Assembly: GCF_009687885.1 (NCBI RefSeq)
Contig: NZ_BLAF01000027.1
Coordinates: forward strand, 27,428-91,427
Source: Acrocarpospora pleiomorpha
GTDB lineage: Bacteria; Actinomycetota; Actinomycetes; Streptosporangiales; Streptosporangiaceae
Reading direction: 5' to 3'
DNA length: 64,000 nt
Shown piece after piece: positions 42,491 to 51,048 of this stretch. The position numbers were made by a program, and so were the translations under genes. Position 1 is the first letter of the stretch. Every line of letters begins with the position of its first letter. The notes below the pieces were generated by a model. The model was not told where the DNA came from. It ran no database searches and saw only the letters and a list, made by a program, of their open reading frames with translations.

Positions 42491-42828
42491 CACTCTCGAC
42501 ACACGTGCTCGACACCGCGCGCGGATGTCCCGCCAAGGATGTGTTCGTCCGCCTGTCCTGCCGGGCCGCGCACGGGTTCGTGCCGCTGGCGGAGGGCCGC
42601 ACCGACGAGGACGGCCGGATCAGGGAGTGGTCGCCGCTCGGCCGGGAGTGGACCGGCAAGCTGGACGAGGCCACCTACCGGCTGGTCTTCGACACGGCCG
42701 GCTACCTCGGCGAGGACGCGTTCTTCCCCGAGGTCAGCATCGTCTTCACGATCGGCGACGCCACCGCCCACCACCACGTCCCGCTGCTGCTGAGCCCGTT
42801 CGGCTACTCGACATATCGGGGGAGTTAG
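42487..42828 (+). CDS. uraH: 5-hydroxyisourate hydrolase
   Basis: A 113-residue transthyretin-like protein that hydrolyses 5-hydroxyisourate to OHCU. It has the N-terminal LSTHVLDTARGCPA motif with the catalytic His, the central IREWSPL Arg and the diagnostic C-terminal tetrapeptide YRGS. It acts between urate oxidase and OHCU decarboxylase, which are its two neighbours. ATG 42487 is chosen for the ATGA overlap with uraD and the family N-terminus. Confidence 0.95.
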   Translation: MTLSTHVLDTARGCPAKDVFVRLSCRAAHGFVPLAEGRTDEDGRIREWSPLGREWTGKLDEATYRLVFDTAGYLGEDAFFPEVSIVFTIGDATAHHHVPLLLSPFGYSTYRGS

Positions 42829-42829
42829 T

Positions 42830-43681
42830 TTGTTCGTCCTGGGCCCGAACCGGTACGGCAAGGCCGAGACCCGGGTTGTCCGCGTCACCAAGCACGGCGA
42901 CGCCCACCACATCAAGGACCTCAACGTCAGCACGTCGCTGTCCGGCGACATGACCGAGGTGCACCTGTCCGGCGACAACGCCGCCATCCTGGCCACCGAC
43001 ACGCAGAAGAACACCGTGTTCGCCTTCGCCAAGAAGCACGGCATCGGCGCGGCCGAGGACTTCGCGCTGCTGCTGGCCCGGCACTTCGTCGACTCCCAGC
43101 CCACCATCCACCGGGCGCGGGTGGCCATCGACGAGTACGGCTGGGACCGCCGCGGCGGCCACTCCTTCGCCCGCAACGGCCGCGAGACCCGCACCTGCGT
43201 CGTGCACTACGACGGCGAGCAGGCGTGGGTGGTCTCCGGGCTGAAGGATCTGGTCCTGCTCAACACCACCAACTCCGAGTTCTGGGGTTTCGTCCGGGAC
43301 GAGTACACGACCCTGCCGGAGACCAGGGACCGCATCCTGGCGACGGCTGTGACGGCGACGTGGCGGCATTCCGGCACCTCGGACTGGGACAAGTCCTACG
43401 AGAAAGCACGCCAAGCCCTGATGGCGGCCTTCGCCGACACCTACAGCCTGTCCCTGCAGCAGACCCTGTACGCGATGGGCTCCCGCGTCCTCACCGAATG
43501 CCCCGAGATCGCCGAAGTCCGGCTCGAACTGCCGAACAAACACCACTTCCTGGCTGACCTGTCGCCGTTCGGGCTCGACAACGACGGTGAGGTGTTCATC
43601 GCGGCCGACCGTCCGTACGGGCTGATCGAGGGCGCGGTGCTGCGCGAGGGCGCGCCCGGCGCCGGACCGGCCTGGGACTAG
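42830..43681 (+). CDS. uox: Urate oxidase (factor-independent urate hydroxylase)
   Basis: A 283-residue cofactor-free enzyme that oxidises urate to 5-hydroxyisourate. Conserved elements are LGPNRYGKAETRVVRV (active-site Lys), ATDTQKNTVFAFAKKHG (active-site Thr), HSFARNGRETRTC, GLKDLVLLNTTNSEFWGF and the second T-fold unit ending in NKHHFLADLSPFGLDNDGEVF. The start is TTG 42830, two bases after the uraH stop and five bases after GGGGGAG; no ATG or GTG fits the conserved N-terminus. The rare start codon may lower its translation relative to uraH. Confidence 0.93.
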   Translation: MFVLGPNRYGKAETRVVRVTKHGDAHHIKDLNVSTSLSGDMTEVHLSGDNAAILATDTQKNTVFAFAKKHGIGAAEDFALLLARHFVDSQPTIHRARVAIDEYGWDRRGGHSFARNGRETRTCVVHYDGEQAWVVSGLKDLVLLNTTNSEFWGFVRDEYTTLPETRDRILATAVTATWRHSGTSDWDKSYEKARQALMAAFADTYSLSLQQTLYAMGSRVLTECPEIAEVRLELPNKHHFLADLSPFGLDNDGEVFIAADRPYGLIEGAVLREGAPGAGPAWD

Positions 43682-43684
43682 ATC

Positions 43685-44539
43685 ATGGACTTTCTGCGAC
43701 CCACCACCTGGGCGGAGGCGCTGGCCGTCAAGGCCGGCCGCCCGGAGGCCACGCCCATCCAGGGCGGCACCGACGTCATGGTCGAGATCAATCTGGACAA
43801 GGGGCGTCCGGCCGCGCTGCTGGACCTCAACCCGATCGCCGAACTCCGGGACTGGACGTCCGAGGACGGCTGGCTGCGGATCGGGGCCGGGGTCAGCTAT
43901 ACGCGGCTCATCGACGAGTTGGGCGGCTGGCTGCCGGGGCTCGCCCAGGCGTCCCGGACGGTCGGCTCGCCGCAGATCCGCAACCGGGGGACGGTGGCGG
44001 GCAACCTGGGCGCGGCCTCCCCGGCGGGGGACAGCCATCCGCCGTTGCTCGCTTCGGACGCGATCGTCGAAGCCGAGTCGGTGCGCGGTGTCCGGATGAT
44101 TCAGATCGGCGACTTCTACACGGGGGTCAAGCGCAACGCGCTCGAACCGGATGAGCTGATCCGCGCCGTGCGGGTGCCGTACGCGGACGGGCCGCAGTAC
44201 TTCTCCAAGATCGGCACCAGGAACGCGATGGTGATCGCCGTTTGCTCGTTCGCGATCGCCCTGCGTCCGGGCAGGCGCGCGGTCGGGACCGGCATCGGCT
44301 CGGCCGCGCCGACCCCGCGCCGGGCCCGTGAAGCCGAGGAGTTCCTGGCAGGCGAGTTGGACTGGGAGGGGCGGTCTTCCGTGCCGCCGGAGACCGTGCG
44401 CCGGTTCGGCGAGCTGGTCGCCCAAGCCGCGTCGCCGATCGACGACGTGCGGGGGACCCGCGACTACCGGGTGCACGCGCTGGCCGTGATGGCGCGGCGC
44501 ACGCTTGGCTGGGCCTGGACGGAATACAGGGGGACCTGA
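43685..44539 (+). CDS. Xanthine dehydrogenase-type FAD-binding subunit
   Basis: A 284-residue protein of the CO dehydrogenase/xanthine dehydrogenase medium (FAD) subunit family. FAD-binding motifs are IQGGTDVMVEIN near residue 26 and TVGSPQIRNRGTVAGNLGAASPAGD near residue 100; the C-terminal CO_deh_flav_C domain ends in YRVHALAVMARR. It would pass electrons from the 2Fe-2S subunit, encoded next, to NAD. Its stop is directly adjacent to and overlaps the next start. The molybdopterin (large) subunit that normally completes the enzyme is not encoded in the window. Confidence 0.92.
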   Translation: MDFLRPTTWAEALAVKAGRPEATPIQGGTDVMVEINLDKGRPAALLDLNPIAELRDWTSEDGWLRIGAGVSYTRLIDELGGWLPGLAQASRTVGSPQIRNRGTVAGNLGAASPAGDSHPPLLASDAIVEAESVRGVRMIQIGDFYTGVKRNALEPDELIRAVRVPYADGPQYFSKIGTRNAMVIAVCSFAIALRPGRRAVGTGIGSAAPTPRRAREAEEFLAGELDWEGRSSVPPETVRRFGELVAQAASPIDDVRGTRDYRVHALAVMARRTLGWAWTEYRGT

Positions 44540-45012
44540 TGCGGGTGAACGTGACCGTCAACGGTGAGGCGATGACCGCCGACGACGTGTGGGAGGGCGA
44601 GAGCCTGCTGTACGCGCTGCGTGAGCGGCTGGGGCTTCCTGGGGCGAAGAACGCTTGTGAGCAGGGCGAATGCGGGTCCTGCACGGTATATCTGGACGGT
44701 GTGCCGGTGTGTGCCTGCCTGGTCGCCGTCGGGCAGGCCGAGGGGCGTTCCGTGGTCACCGTGGAAGGGCTGGCCGACGGGGACGATCTAGATCAGGTGC
44801 AGAGCGCGTTCGTCGAGTGCGGGGCCGTGCAGTGCGGGTTCTGCACGCCGGGGCTGATCGTGCAGGCGCACTCGCTGATCGCGTCGTCGGACGGGGTGCC
44901 GGAGGACGCGGAGATCAGGGAGGCGCTGGCGGGGAACCTGTGCCGGTGCACCGGGTACGAGAAGATCCTCGACGCGGTACGGCTGGCGGCCGCCAGGAAG
45001 GCCGCGTCGTGA
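44539..45012 (+). CDS. Xanthine dehydrogenase-type 2Fe-2S subunit
   Basis: A 157-residue small subunit carrying two [2Fe-2S] clusters. The plant-type cluster uses NACEQGECGSCTVYLDG with a fourth Cys in VPVCACL; the second, helical cluster uses CGFCTPGL and NLCRCTGYEKI. All eight Cys are present. It overlaps the FAD-subunit gene by one base and the 8-oxoguanine deaminase gene by four (GTGA), so the operon is tight on both sides and no large subunit fits between them. Confidence 0.95.
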   Translation: MRVNVTVNGEAMTADDVWEGESLLYALRERLGLPGAKNACEQGECGSCTVYLDGVPVCACLVAVGQAEGRSVVTVEGLADGDDLDQVQSAFVECGAVQCGFCTPGLIVQAHSLIASSDGVPEDAEIREALAGNLCRCTGYEKILDAVRLAAARKAAS

Positions 45013-46337
45013 TCGTCATCGAGAACGTGTACGTCGTGCCGGTGATCGGGGCCGAGATTCCGTCCGGATATATCGCCATTGATGGGGATCGGATCGTGGC
45101 GGTGGGGTCAGGGGCGTACCCCGGGGAAGGGGAGCGGATCGACGGGCGGGGGTGTCTGGCGACGCCGGGGCTGGTCAACACGCACCACCATCTGTACCAG
45201 TGGGCCTCGCAGGGGGTCGCGCCGGACGGGACGTTGTTCGAGTGGCTGGTGGCCAGCTACCGGCTGTGGGCGCGGATGGACGCCGAGGTCGTGCACGGGG
45301 CGGCGACGGCGGGGCTGGGGTGGCTGGCGAAGTCGGGGTGCACGACGGCGTCCGATCATCACTACATTTTTCCGAAGGGGCGCGGGGACCTCTTCGACGC
45401 GGAGATCCAGGCGGCCCGGGAGGTCGGGCTGCGGTTCCACCCCGGGCGCGGGTCCATGGACCGCGGGGAGTCCCAGGGTGGCCTGCCGCCGGACGAGGTC
45501 GTCGAGACGCGTGACGAGATCCTGGCCGAGACCGAAGCCGCTGTCCGGAAATATCACGACCCCTCCTTCGGGTCGATGGTGCGGATCGCGGTCGCCCCCT
45601 GCTCGCCCTTCTCCGTGAGCGGGCGGTTGATGGTGGAGTCCGCCGAACTCGCCCGGTCGCTCGGGGTACGGCTGCACACGCACGGCGCGGAGACGGCCGA
45701 CGAGGACGAGCACTGCCGGGAGCAGTTCGGGATGCTGCCGGTGGAGTATCTGGAGTCGCTCGGCTGGCTCGGGCCGGACGTGTGGCTGGCCCACTGCGTG
45801 CACCTCACCGACGCGGACATCCGGCGTTTCGCGGCGACCGGGACGGGGACGGCGCACTGCCCCTCGTCCAACGGGCGGCTGGGGGCCGGGATCGCGCGGA
45901 TCAGCGAGTTGCTGCGGGCGGGCGCACCAGTGGGACTCGGCGTGGACGGCGCGGCGTCCAGCGAGATGACGCCGTTGGCCGGGGAGATCCGGATGGCGAT
46001 GCTGCTCCAGCGGGCCCGGTACGGGCCGGCCGCGCTGACCGCGCGGCAGGCGCTGGAGATGGCGACGATGGGCGGAGCCCGCTGCCTCGGACGGGCCGAC
46101 GAGATCGGCTCATTGGAGCCCGGCAAACTCGCTGATATCGCGTTGTGGCGGGTGGATGGCTTCTATTCGGCGATCGACGATCCGGTCGTCGCCTTCGCCT
46201 ACGGTCAGACACCGCCGCTGGCCCGCCTTTTCGTCGGAGGGCGGACCGTGGTCGAGGACGGAGAACTGCGCACAGTGAGCGACCAAGCCGCTGCTGAGGG
46301 GGGAGCCATGGCACATCAGCGGCTGCTCCGAAGCTGA
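45009..46337 (+). CDS. 8-oxoguanine deaminase (amidohydrolase)
   Basis: A 442-residue metal-dependent amidohydrolase of the TrzN/AtzB-8-oxoguanine deaminase group. Metal ligands are the NTHHHLYQW motif near residue 55, the His of RLHTHGAETADEDEHC and the LAHCVHL near residue 266, and the Asp of LGVDGAASSE near 318. It is expected to convert 8-oxoguanine, or guanine, to urate or xanthine, which then enters the uricase pathway encoded upstream. GTG 45009 overlaps the 2Fe-2S stop. Confidence 0.88.
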   Translation: MIVIENVYVVPVIGAEIPSGYIAIDGDRIVAVGSGAYPGEGERIDGRGCLATPGLVNTHHHLYQWASQGVAPDGTLFEWLVASYRLWARMDAEVVHGAATAGLGWLAKSGCTTASDHHYIFPKGRGDLFDAEIQAAREVGLRFHPGRGSMDRGESQGGLPPDEVVETRDEILAETEAAVRKYHDPSFGSMVRIAVAPCSPFSVSGRLMVESAELARSLGVRLHTHGAETADEDEHCREQFGMLPVEYLESLGWLGPDVWLAHCVHLTDADIRRFAATGTGTAHCPSSNGRLGAGIARISELLRAGAPVGLGVDGAASSEMTPLAGEIRMAMLLQRARYGPAALTARQALEMATMGGARCLGRADEIGSLEPGKLADIALWRVDGFYSAIDDPVVAFAYGQTPPLARLFVGGRTVVEDGELRTVSDQAAAEGGAMAHQRLLRS

Positions 46338-46381
46338 ACCCGGGCGGCTTCGTCGTTGATCTACTTTGTAAAGCTAGGCAT

Positions 46382-46600
46382 GGTCGAATCGTGGGGCGGT
46401 GACGCGTCGGTGAGTGCTGGTAGAAGCGCTGGAGTATCGGTTGTAACCGCTGCGCCGATCGTGGTGGCTGGTTGGAGTCGGGTTCTAGCTGGAGCGCCGG
46501 CGGGGTCGCGTCCGTGTGACCGTCGTTTCAAAGCCGATCGTGGTGACTGAATGGCGGGTTTGCGCATCGGCGGGCGCGTCAGGACCGATTCTGGTGGGCT
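46382..46600 (+). repeat. Degenerate tandem repeat upstream of glycerate kinase
   Basis: The core GCCGATCGTGGTGGCTGG at 46454 recurs as GCCGATCGTGGTGACTGA at 46533 (79 bp on), with weaker copies at about 46382 and 46583. The spacing is irregular (72, 79, 50), suggesting old, decayed repeats. The 332-nt stretch 46338-46669 holds no gene, and nothing else recognisable. Confidence 0.5.
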
Positions 46601-46669
46601 GCGTCAGGGCTGTTATGGCAGGGGCGGGATGATGAGGCGTCACCCGCTGCCGAGTCTGAGGTCGCCGTC

Positions 46670-47890
46670 ATGAGAGATCACGTCGTCATCGCGCCGGACA
46701 AGTTCAAGGGGTCGCTGACCGCGCCGGAGGTGGCGGAGCACGTCGCCGCCGGGCTGGGGGTTCCGGCGGTGTCGCTGCCGGTGGCGGATGGGGGCGATGG
46801 GACCGTGGACGCCGTGGTGGCGTGCGGGTTCGAACGCGTGGAGGTCGAGGTCACGGGGCCCACGGGGGAGCGGGTCGCCGCTTCGTACGCGATTCAGGGG
46901 GAGACGGCTGTCATCGAGATGGCCGACGCGTCCGGGCTGCGGAGGCTGTCCGGAGGGCTCGCGTCGCTGACGGCGACGAGTTACGGGACGGGGGAGCTGA
47001 TCGCGCACGCGGTTCGGGGTGGGGCGCGGCGGATCGTGCTCGGGCTCGGGGGGAGCGCGTGCACGGACGGAGGCGTCGGGCTGGCCCAGGCGCTTGGTGC
47101 GCGATTCCTGGACGAAGCGGGCAACGATCTCCCATTCGGGGGAGGGGCACTCCGCAACCTCACCCGAATCGACATTTCCGGATTTATGGCGGGAATTCGC
47201 GAAATTTCGGGACATGAGGATGAGGCTGGGAGTGGGCATCATCATGCGAGCGATGCCGTCGCCGGGTTGGAGTTCGTGGTCGCCAGCGATGTGGACAATC
47301 CCCTGCTCGGGCCGTTCGGGGCCGCCGCCGTCTACGGGCCGCAGAAGGGGGCGGATCCGGACCAGGTGAAGCTCCTGGAGGCCGGGCTGGCCCGATTGGC
47401 TGCCGTCGCCGCGCACACGCATGGGCTCGCCGGGGCGATCGAGCATGACGGCGTCGTCCGCAGCATGGGCGTGGCCGGGCAGCCCGGAGCGGGAGCCGCC
47501 GGCGGCGTCGGATTCGCGGCGCTCGCCTTCCTGCACGCCGAGATCCGCCCAGGCATCGAGTACCTGCTCGACCTGCTGGACTTCGACCGCCACGTCCAAG
47601 GCGCCCGCCTGGTGATCACCGGCGAGGGCTCCCTCGACGACCAGTCCCTGCGCGGCAAGGCCCCCATCGGCGTCGCCAACGCCGCCGCCCGCCACGGCGT
47701 CCCCGTCGTCGCCGTCTGCGGCCGCCGCACCATCTCAGACGAGGCCCTCCGCAAGGCCGGCATCGATGAGGCATACGCCCTGACCGACATCGAACCCGAT
47801 GTCCAGGTCTGCATGACCACGCCGGGCCCGCTGCTGGAACGCCTCGCTGTACGCATCGCCGCGACCCGCTTGGAGGACATTGGTGAGTGA
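46670..47890 (+). CDS. glxK: Glycerate kinase (type I)
   Basis: A 406-residue kinase forming 2- or 3-phosphoglycerate from D-glycerate. Family segments are IAPDKFKGSLTAPEVAEH, LPVADGGDGTVDAV, LGLGGSACTDGGVGLAQALGA, ASDVDNPLLGPFGAAAVYGPQKGA and the C-terminal TGEGSLDDQSLRGKAPIGVA. An extra segment of about 25 residues rich in Gly and His (around SGHEDEAGSGHHHASD) sits between the two halves of the domain and is unusual for the family. In purine catabolism the enzyme channels glyoxylate-derived glycerate into central metabolism. Its stop lies inside the first copy of a repeated sequence that ends with the allantoinase start. Confidence 0.9.
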   Translation: MRDHVVIAPDKFKGSLTAPEVAEHVAAGLGVPAVSLPVADGGDGTVDAVVACGFERVEVEVTGPTGERVAASYAIQGETAVIEMADASGLRRLSGGLASLTATSYGTGELIAHAVRGGARRIVLGLGGSACTDGGVGLAQALGARFLDEAGNDLPFGGGALRNLTRIDISGFMAGIREISGHEDEAGSGHHHASDAVAGLEFVVASDVDNPLLGPFGAAAVYGPQKGADPDQVKLLEAGLARLAAVAAHTHGLAGAIEHDGVVRSMGVAGQPGAGAAGGVGFAALAFLHAEIRPGIEYLLDLLDFDRHVQGARLVITGEGSLDDQSLRGKAPIGVANAAARHGVPVVAVCGRRTISDEALRKAGIDEAYALTDIEPDVQVCMTTPGPLLERLAVRIAATRLEDIGE

Positions 47891-48115
47891 GTTCGACCTG
47901 GTCGCACGGTCTCGGCGGGCGGTTGGGGGATATTGGTGAGTGAGTCCCGGCTGGTCGTACGGTCTCGGCGGTCGTCCCGCGTGGGGAGCGGGCGCTGGCG
48001 GTTGGGGGATATCGGTGAGCGAGTCCGGCCTGGTCGTGCGGTTTCGGCGGTTGTCCCGGGTGGGGAGCGATTGCTGGCGGTTGGGGGATATCGGTGAGTG
48101 AGTTCGACCTGGTTG
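47883..48115 (+). repeat. Tandem copies of the allantoinase start region
   Basis: GGTGAGTGAGTTCGACCTGG, the true allantoinase start at 48093-48112, recurs in diverged form with its GTG at 47883, 47936 and 48015; the last two intervals are 79 bp, the first 53. Most copies include GTTGGGGGATATCGGTGAG, thus a start codon with its upstream context. The GTGs are in different frames; those at 47936 and 48015 open short frames that close at the TGA within the final copy. The glycerate kinase stop is in the first copy. Confidence 0.9.
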
Positions 48116-49416
48116 TGCGGTCTCGGCGCGTGGTTGTGCCGGATGGGGAGCGGGCGCTGGCGGTAGCCGTACGGGATGGGCGGATCGCGGCCCTCGCGGA
48201 CTACGACGAGCCGCCGCCCGCGCGGGAGACGGTGGATCTCGGCGAGGTCGCGCTGCTGCCCGGCCTGGTGGACACGCACGTGCATGTGAACGAACCCGGG
48301 CGTACCCACTGGGAGGGCTTCGCGTCCGCGACCCGGGCGGCGGCGGCCGGGGGAGTGACCACGATCGTCGACATGCCGCTCAACTCGCTGCCGCCCACGA
48401 CCACGGTGTCCGCCCTGGAGATCAAGAAGAAGGCCGCCGAGGGCCAGTGCCACGTGGACGTCGGCTTCTGGGGCGGCGCGATCCCCACGAACCTCGACGA
48501 CCTCGAACCCCTCCTCGCCGCCGGCGTCTTCGGAGTCAAATGTTTCCTCTCACCATCCGGCGTCGACGAGTTCCCCGCCCTCGACCCCGGCCGGCTCATC
48601 GAGGCGATGCGCCGCCTGGCCACCCTCGACGGCCTGCTGATCGTGCACGCGGAGGACCCCGCCACCCTCACCGACCCTCTCGGCCCGACATATCCGGAAT
48701 TCCTGGATTCGCGCACCCAAGACGCCGAACTCCGCGCGGTCGAACGCGTGATCGACGCGGCGGCCCTGACCGGCTGTCGCGCCCACATCGTTCACATCTC
48801 AGCGGGATCCTGCGTCGAGCCCCTCCGCCGCGCCCAGCAGTCCGGGATCCGCGTCACCGCCGAAACCTGCCCCCACTACCTCACCCTCAGCGCCGAGGAC
48901 GTCACCAGCCCCGCCTTCAAATGCTGCCCTCCCATCAGGGAGTCCACCAACCGCGACACCCTCTGGCACGGCCTCGCCACCGGCACCCTCATGGGCATCG
49001 TCTCCGACCACTCCCCCTGCCCCGCCGACCTCAAAGGCCTGACCACCCACGACTACACCTCCGCCTGGGGTGGCATCGCCTCCCTCCAACTCGGCCTCCC
49101 CATCATCTGGACCGAAGCCCTCTCCCGCGGGTACGGCCTCCCAGACGTCGCCAAGTGGATGTCCGCCGCCCCCGCCGCCCTCATCGGCCTCCCCACCAAG
49201 GGCACGATCACCATCGGCAACGACGCCGACCTGGTCGCCTTCAACCCCACCGGCCAATTCACCGTGAACGCCACCAAACTCCACCACAAGAACCCCATCA
49301 CCCCCTACGACGGCCACAACCTCACAGGCCTCGTCCAAACCACCTGGCTACGCGGCCAAACCCTCAACGACCATGCCCAGGGCCAATTCCTCTTCGCCCC
49401 ACACCAACAATCATGA
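48094..49416 (+). CDS. allB: Allantoinase
   Basis: A 440-residue amidohydrolase opening the ring of allantoin to allantoate. Metal and catalytic residues are in PGLVDTHVHVNEPGRTHWEGF, the carbamylated Lys in FGVKCFLSPSGVDEFP near residue 150, HAEDP near 188, HIVHISAG near 232, ETCPHYLTL, and GIVSDHSPCPADLK with the catalytic Asp. The start is GTG 48094, the last of four similar GTG contexts (see the repeat); the conserved N-terminal strand begins right after it. Allantoicase is next in the pathway and follows after a 423-bp repeat-filled gap. Confidence 0.93.
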   Translation: MSEFDLVVRSRRVVVPDGERALAVAVRDGRIAALADYDEPPPARETVDLGEVALLPGLVDTHVHVNEPGRTHWEGFASATRAAAAGGVTTIVDMPLNSLPPTTTVSALEIKKKAAEGQCHVDVGFWGGAIPTNLDDLEPLLAAGVFGVKCFLSPSGVDEFPALDPGRLIEAMRRLATLDGLLIVHAEDPATLTDPLGPTYPEFLDSRTQDAELRAVERVIDAAALTGCRAHIVHISAGSCVEPLRRAQQSGIRVTAETCPHYLTLSAEDVTSPAFKCCPPIRESTNRDTLWHGLATGTLMGIVSDHSPCPADLKGLTTHDYTSAWGGIASLQLGLPIIWTEALSRGYGLPDVAKWMSAAPAALIGLPTKGTITIGNDADLVAFNPTGQFTVNATKLHHKNPITPYDGHNLTGLVQTTWLRGQTLNDHAQGQFLFAPHQQS

Positions 49417-49820
49417 TCACGCGAACTTACGACCCGTCACTGGTATCCGGACGCACCACGCCATTCGCGACGCTCCCGCTCCGGACGGACACCATGATCA
49501 CGACGGACCGTGCTCGTCGTTCGCGCTCGGGTACAGCACTCCACTCGCGACGGTCTCGCTCAGGGCCAGCCAACGTGGTCACCCGGGATCGTGCCTGTTG
49601 TTTGTGTTCGGGCGCAGCGCTTCATTCGCGATGGTCTCGCTTAGGGCCAATCAACGTGGTCACCCGGGATCGTGCCTGTTGTTTGTGTTCGGGCGCAGCG
49701 CTCCATTCGCGATGGTCTCGCTCAGGGCCAGCCAACATGATCACGCAGGACTGTCACTCGGCCCGCCGTTGTGCCGGGCACAGCGCACTAATCACGACCG
49801 CATTTGGTTGGGCGGACATG
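49413..49820 (+). repeat. 81-bp tandem repeat array, five units
   Basis: ATGATC/GTGGTCACC motifs recur at 49413, 49494, 49575, 49656, 49737 and 49818, an exact 81-bp period. The central units (49575-49736) are over 90% identical and contain CCCGGGATCGTGCCTGTTG and GTTCGGGCGCAGCGC. The first unit contains the allantoinase stop (TGA 49414-49416), and the array ends 20 bp before the allantoicase start. Although 81 is a multiple of three and two frames stay open through it, no start or ribosome site supports translation. It fills the whole 423-bp gap. Confidence 0.92.
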
Positions 49821-49839
49821 ACCAACCTTGGAGGCACCA

Positions 49840-50907
49840 ATGGCTGATTTCACGAAATTTCCAGACTTGGCGTTGCGGACATATGGGGGTGCCGTCATCG
49901 CCGCCAACGACGAATCCTTCGCCGAACGTGAAGCTCTCATCCGCCCCGGAAACCCGCTCTTCCAAGCCCACACCTTCGGCCCCAAAGGCCAGGTCTACGA
50001 CGGCTGGGAAACCCGCCGCCGCCGCGCCCCCGGCTTCGACTGGGCGATCATCCGCCTCGGCCTCCCCGGAGTGATCAAAGGCATAGTGATCGACACCGCC
50101 TGGTTCAAGGGCAACTACCCGCCGTACGCCTCCGTCGAAGCCTGCGCCGCCGACGGCCACCTCGCCCCCGTCGAACTCACCGACTGGGTGGAAATCGTCC
50201 CCAAAGTCGCCCTGGACGGCGACGCAGCCCACGAGTTCGAGGTCGCCGACCCCCGCCGTTTCACCCACGTCCGCCTGAACATTTTCCCCGACGGCGGCAT
50301 CGCCCGCCTCCGCGTCCACGGCGAGGTCGTCCCCGACCCCCGTTTCCTCACCGGCCTCACCATCGACCTGGCCGCCCTCCAGAACGGCGCCACCATCGTC
50401 GCCTGCTCCAACGAGTTCTACTCCACCCCCGCCAACGTCATCGCCCCCGGCCTGGCCCGCAACCAGTCAGAAGGCTGGGAAACCGCCCGCCGCCGCGACA
50501 ACGCCAACGACTGGCTGATCGTTCGCCTCCCCGCCCCCGGCCGCGTCGCCATCGCCGAACTCGACACCACCAACCTCCTCTTCAACGCCCCCGGCTGGGC
50601 CGCCATCACCGCCACCGACTCCCGCGCCGAAATCCCCCCCACCACCGCGAAATGGTTCCCCCTCCTCCCCAAAACCCGCCTCCAACCCGACACCCCCCAC
50701 CGCTTCCGCCTCGACAGCCCCCGCAAAATCACCCACGCCCGCCTCGACATCTACCCCGACGGGGGCCTATCCCGCCTCCGCCTCCTCGGCACCCTCACCG
50801 AAAAAGCCGAACGCGACCTAACCACCCGCTACACCACCCTGACCAGAACCCACGCTCCCGGCCAGGTTGACGGAGCTCCTCGGACACTGAGACGCACAGG
50901 TACTTGA
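49840..50907 (+). CDS. alc: Allantoicase
   Basis: A 355-residue enzyme that splits allantoate into ureidoglycolate and urea. It has the expected two homologous jelly-roll halves: the first with YDGWETRRRRAPGFDWAIIRLGLPG and RFTHVRLNIFPDGGIARLRVHGEV, the second with EGWETARRRDNANDWLIVRLPAPG and KITHARLDIYPDGGLSRLRLLG. The start ATG 49840 follows GGAGG by five bases. The last 20 residues after the second domain are Arg/Thr-rich and look non-native; the stop lies in the left arm of an inverted repeat (50897-50980). Confidence 0.93.
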   Translation: MADFTKFPDLALRTYGGAVIAANDESFAEREALIRPGNPLFQAHTFGPKGQVYDGWETRRRRAPGFDWAIIRLGLPGVIKGIVIDTAWFKGNYPPYASVEACAADGHLAPVELTDWVEIVPKVALDGDAAHEFEVADPRRFTHVRLNIFPDGGIARLRVHGEVVPDPRFLTGLTIDLAALQNGATIVACSNEFYSTPANVIAPGLARNQSEGWETARRRDNANDWLIVRLPAPGRVAIAELDTTNLLFNAPGWAAITATDSRAEIPPTTAKWFPLLPKTRLQPDTPHRFRLDSPRKITHARLDIYPDGGLSRLRLLGTLTEKAERDLTTRYTTLTRTHAPGQVDGAPRTLRRTGT

Positions 50908-50980
50908 TCCCAAGCGTTGAAGGTGATCAGACCAGCACAAATTCACGCATGTAGCTCCATAGCAACTCTTTAAGTACCTG
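50897..50980. other. 84-bp inverted-repeat-bounded segment at the end of allantoicase
   Basis: CAGGTACTT (50897-50905) and AAGTACCTG (50972-50980) are perfectly complementary and enclose 66 bp that include the allantoicase stop codon (50905-50907). It resembles the ~90-bp elements at 11765 and 21848 in size and in reaching into a 3' coding end, but shares no sequence with them. The DNA up to 51048 has lower GC than its surroundings. Confidence 0.4.
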
Positions 50981-51048
50981 GGGCTCCATGTCGTTGGTCT
51001 GGCGGACCACCTGGGCTGGGCTGATTAGTCTCTGGTGCGGGAGGCGCA

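Noticed and set aside
44787-44800. GATCTAGATC palindrome as a second DasR site
   Set aside because: It lies inside the 2Fe-2S subunit gene and does not match the TGGTCTAGACCA core.
48447-50074. Open frames through the 81-bp array encoding repeated Cys/Arg-rich peptides
   Set aside because: They overlap allB or alc out of frame, and the repeat part has no start or ribosome site.
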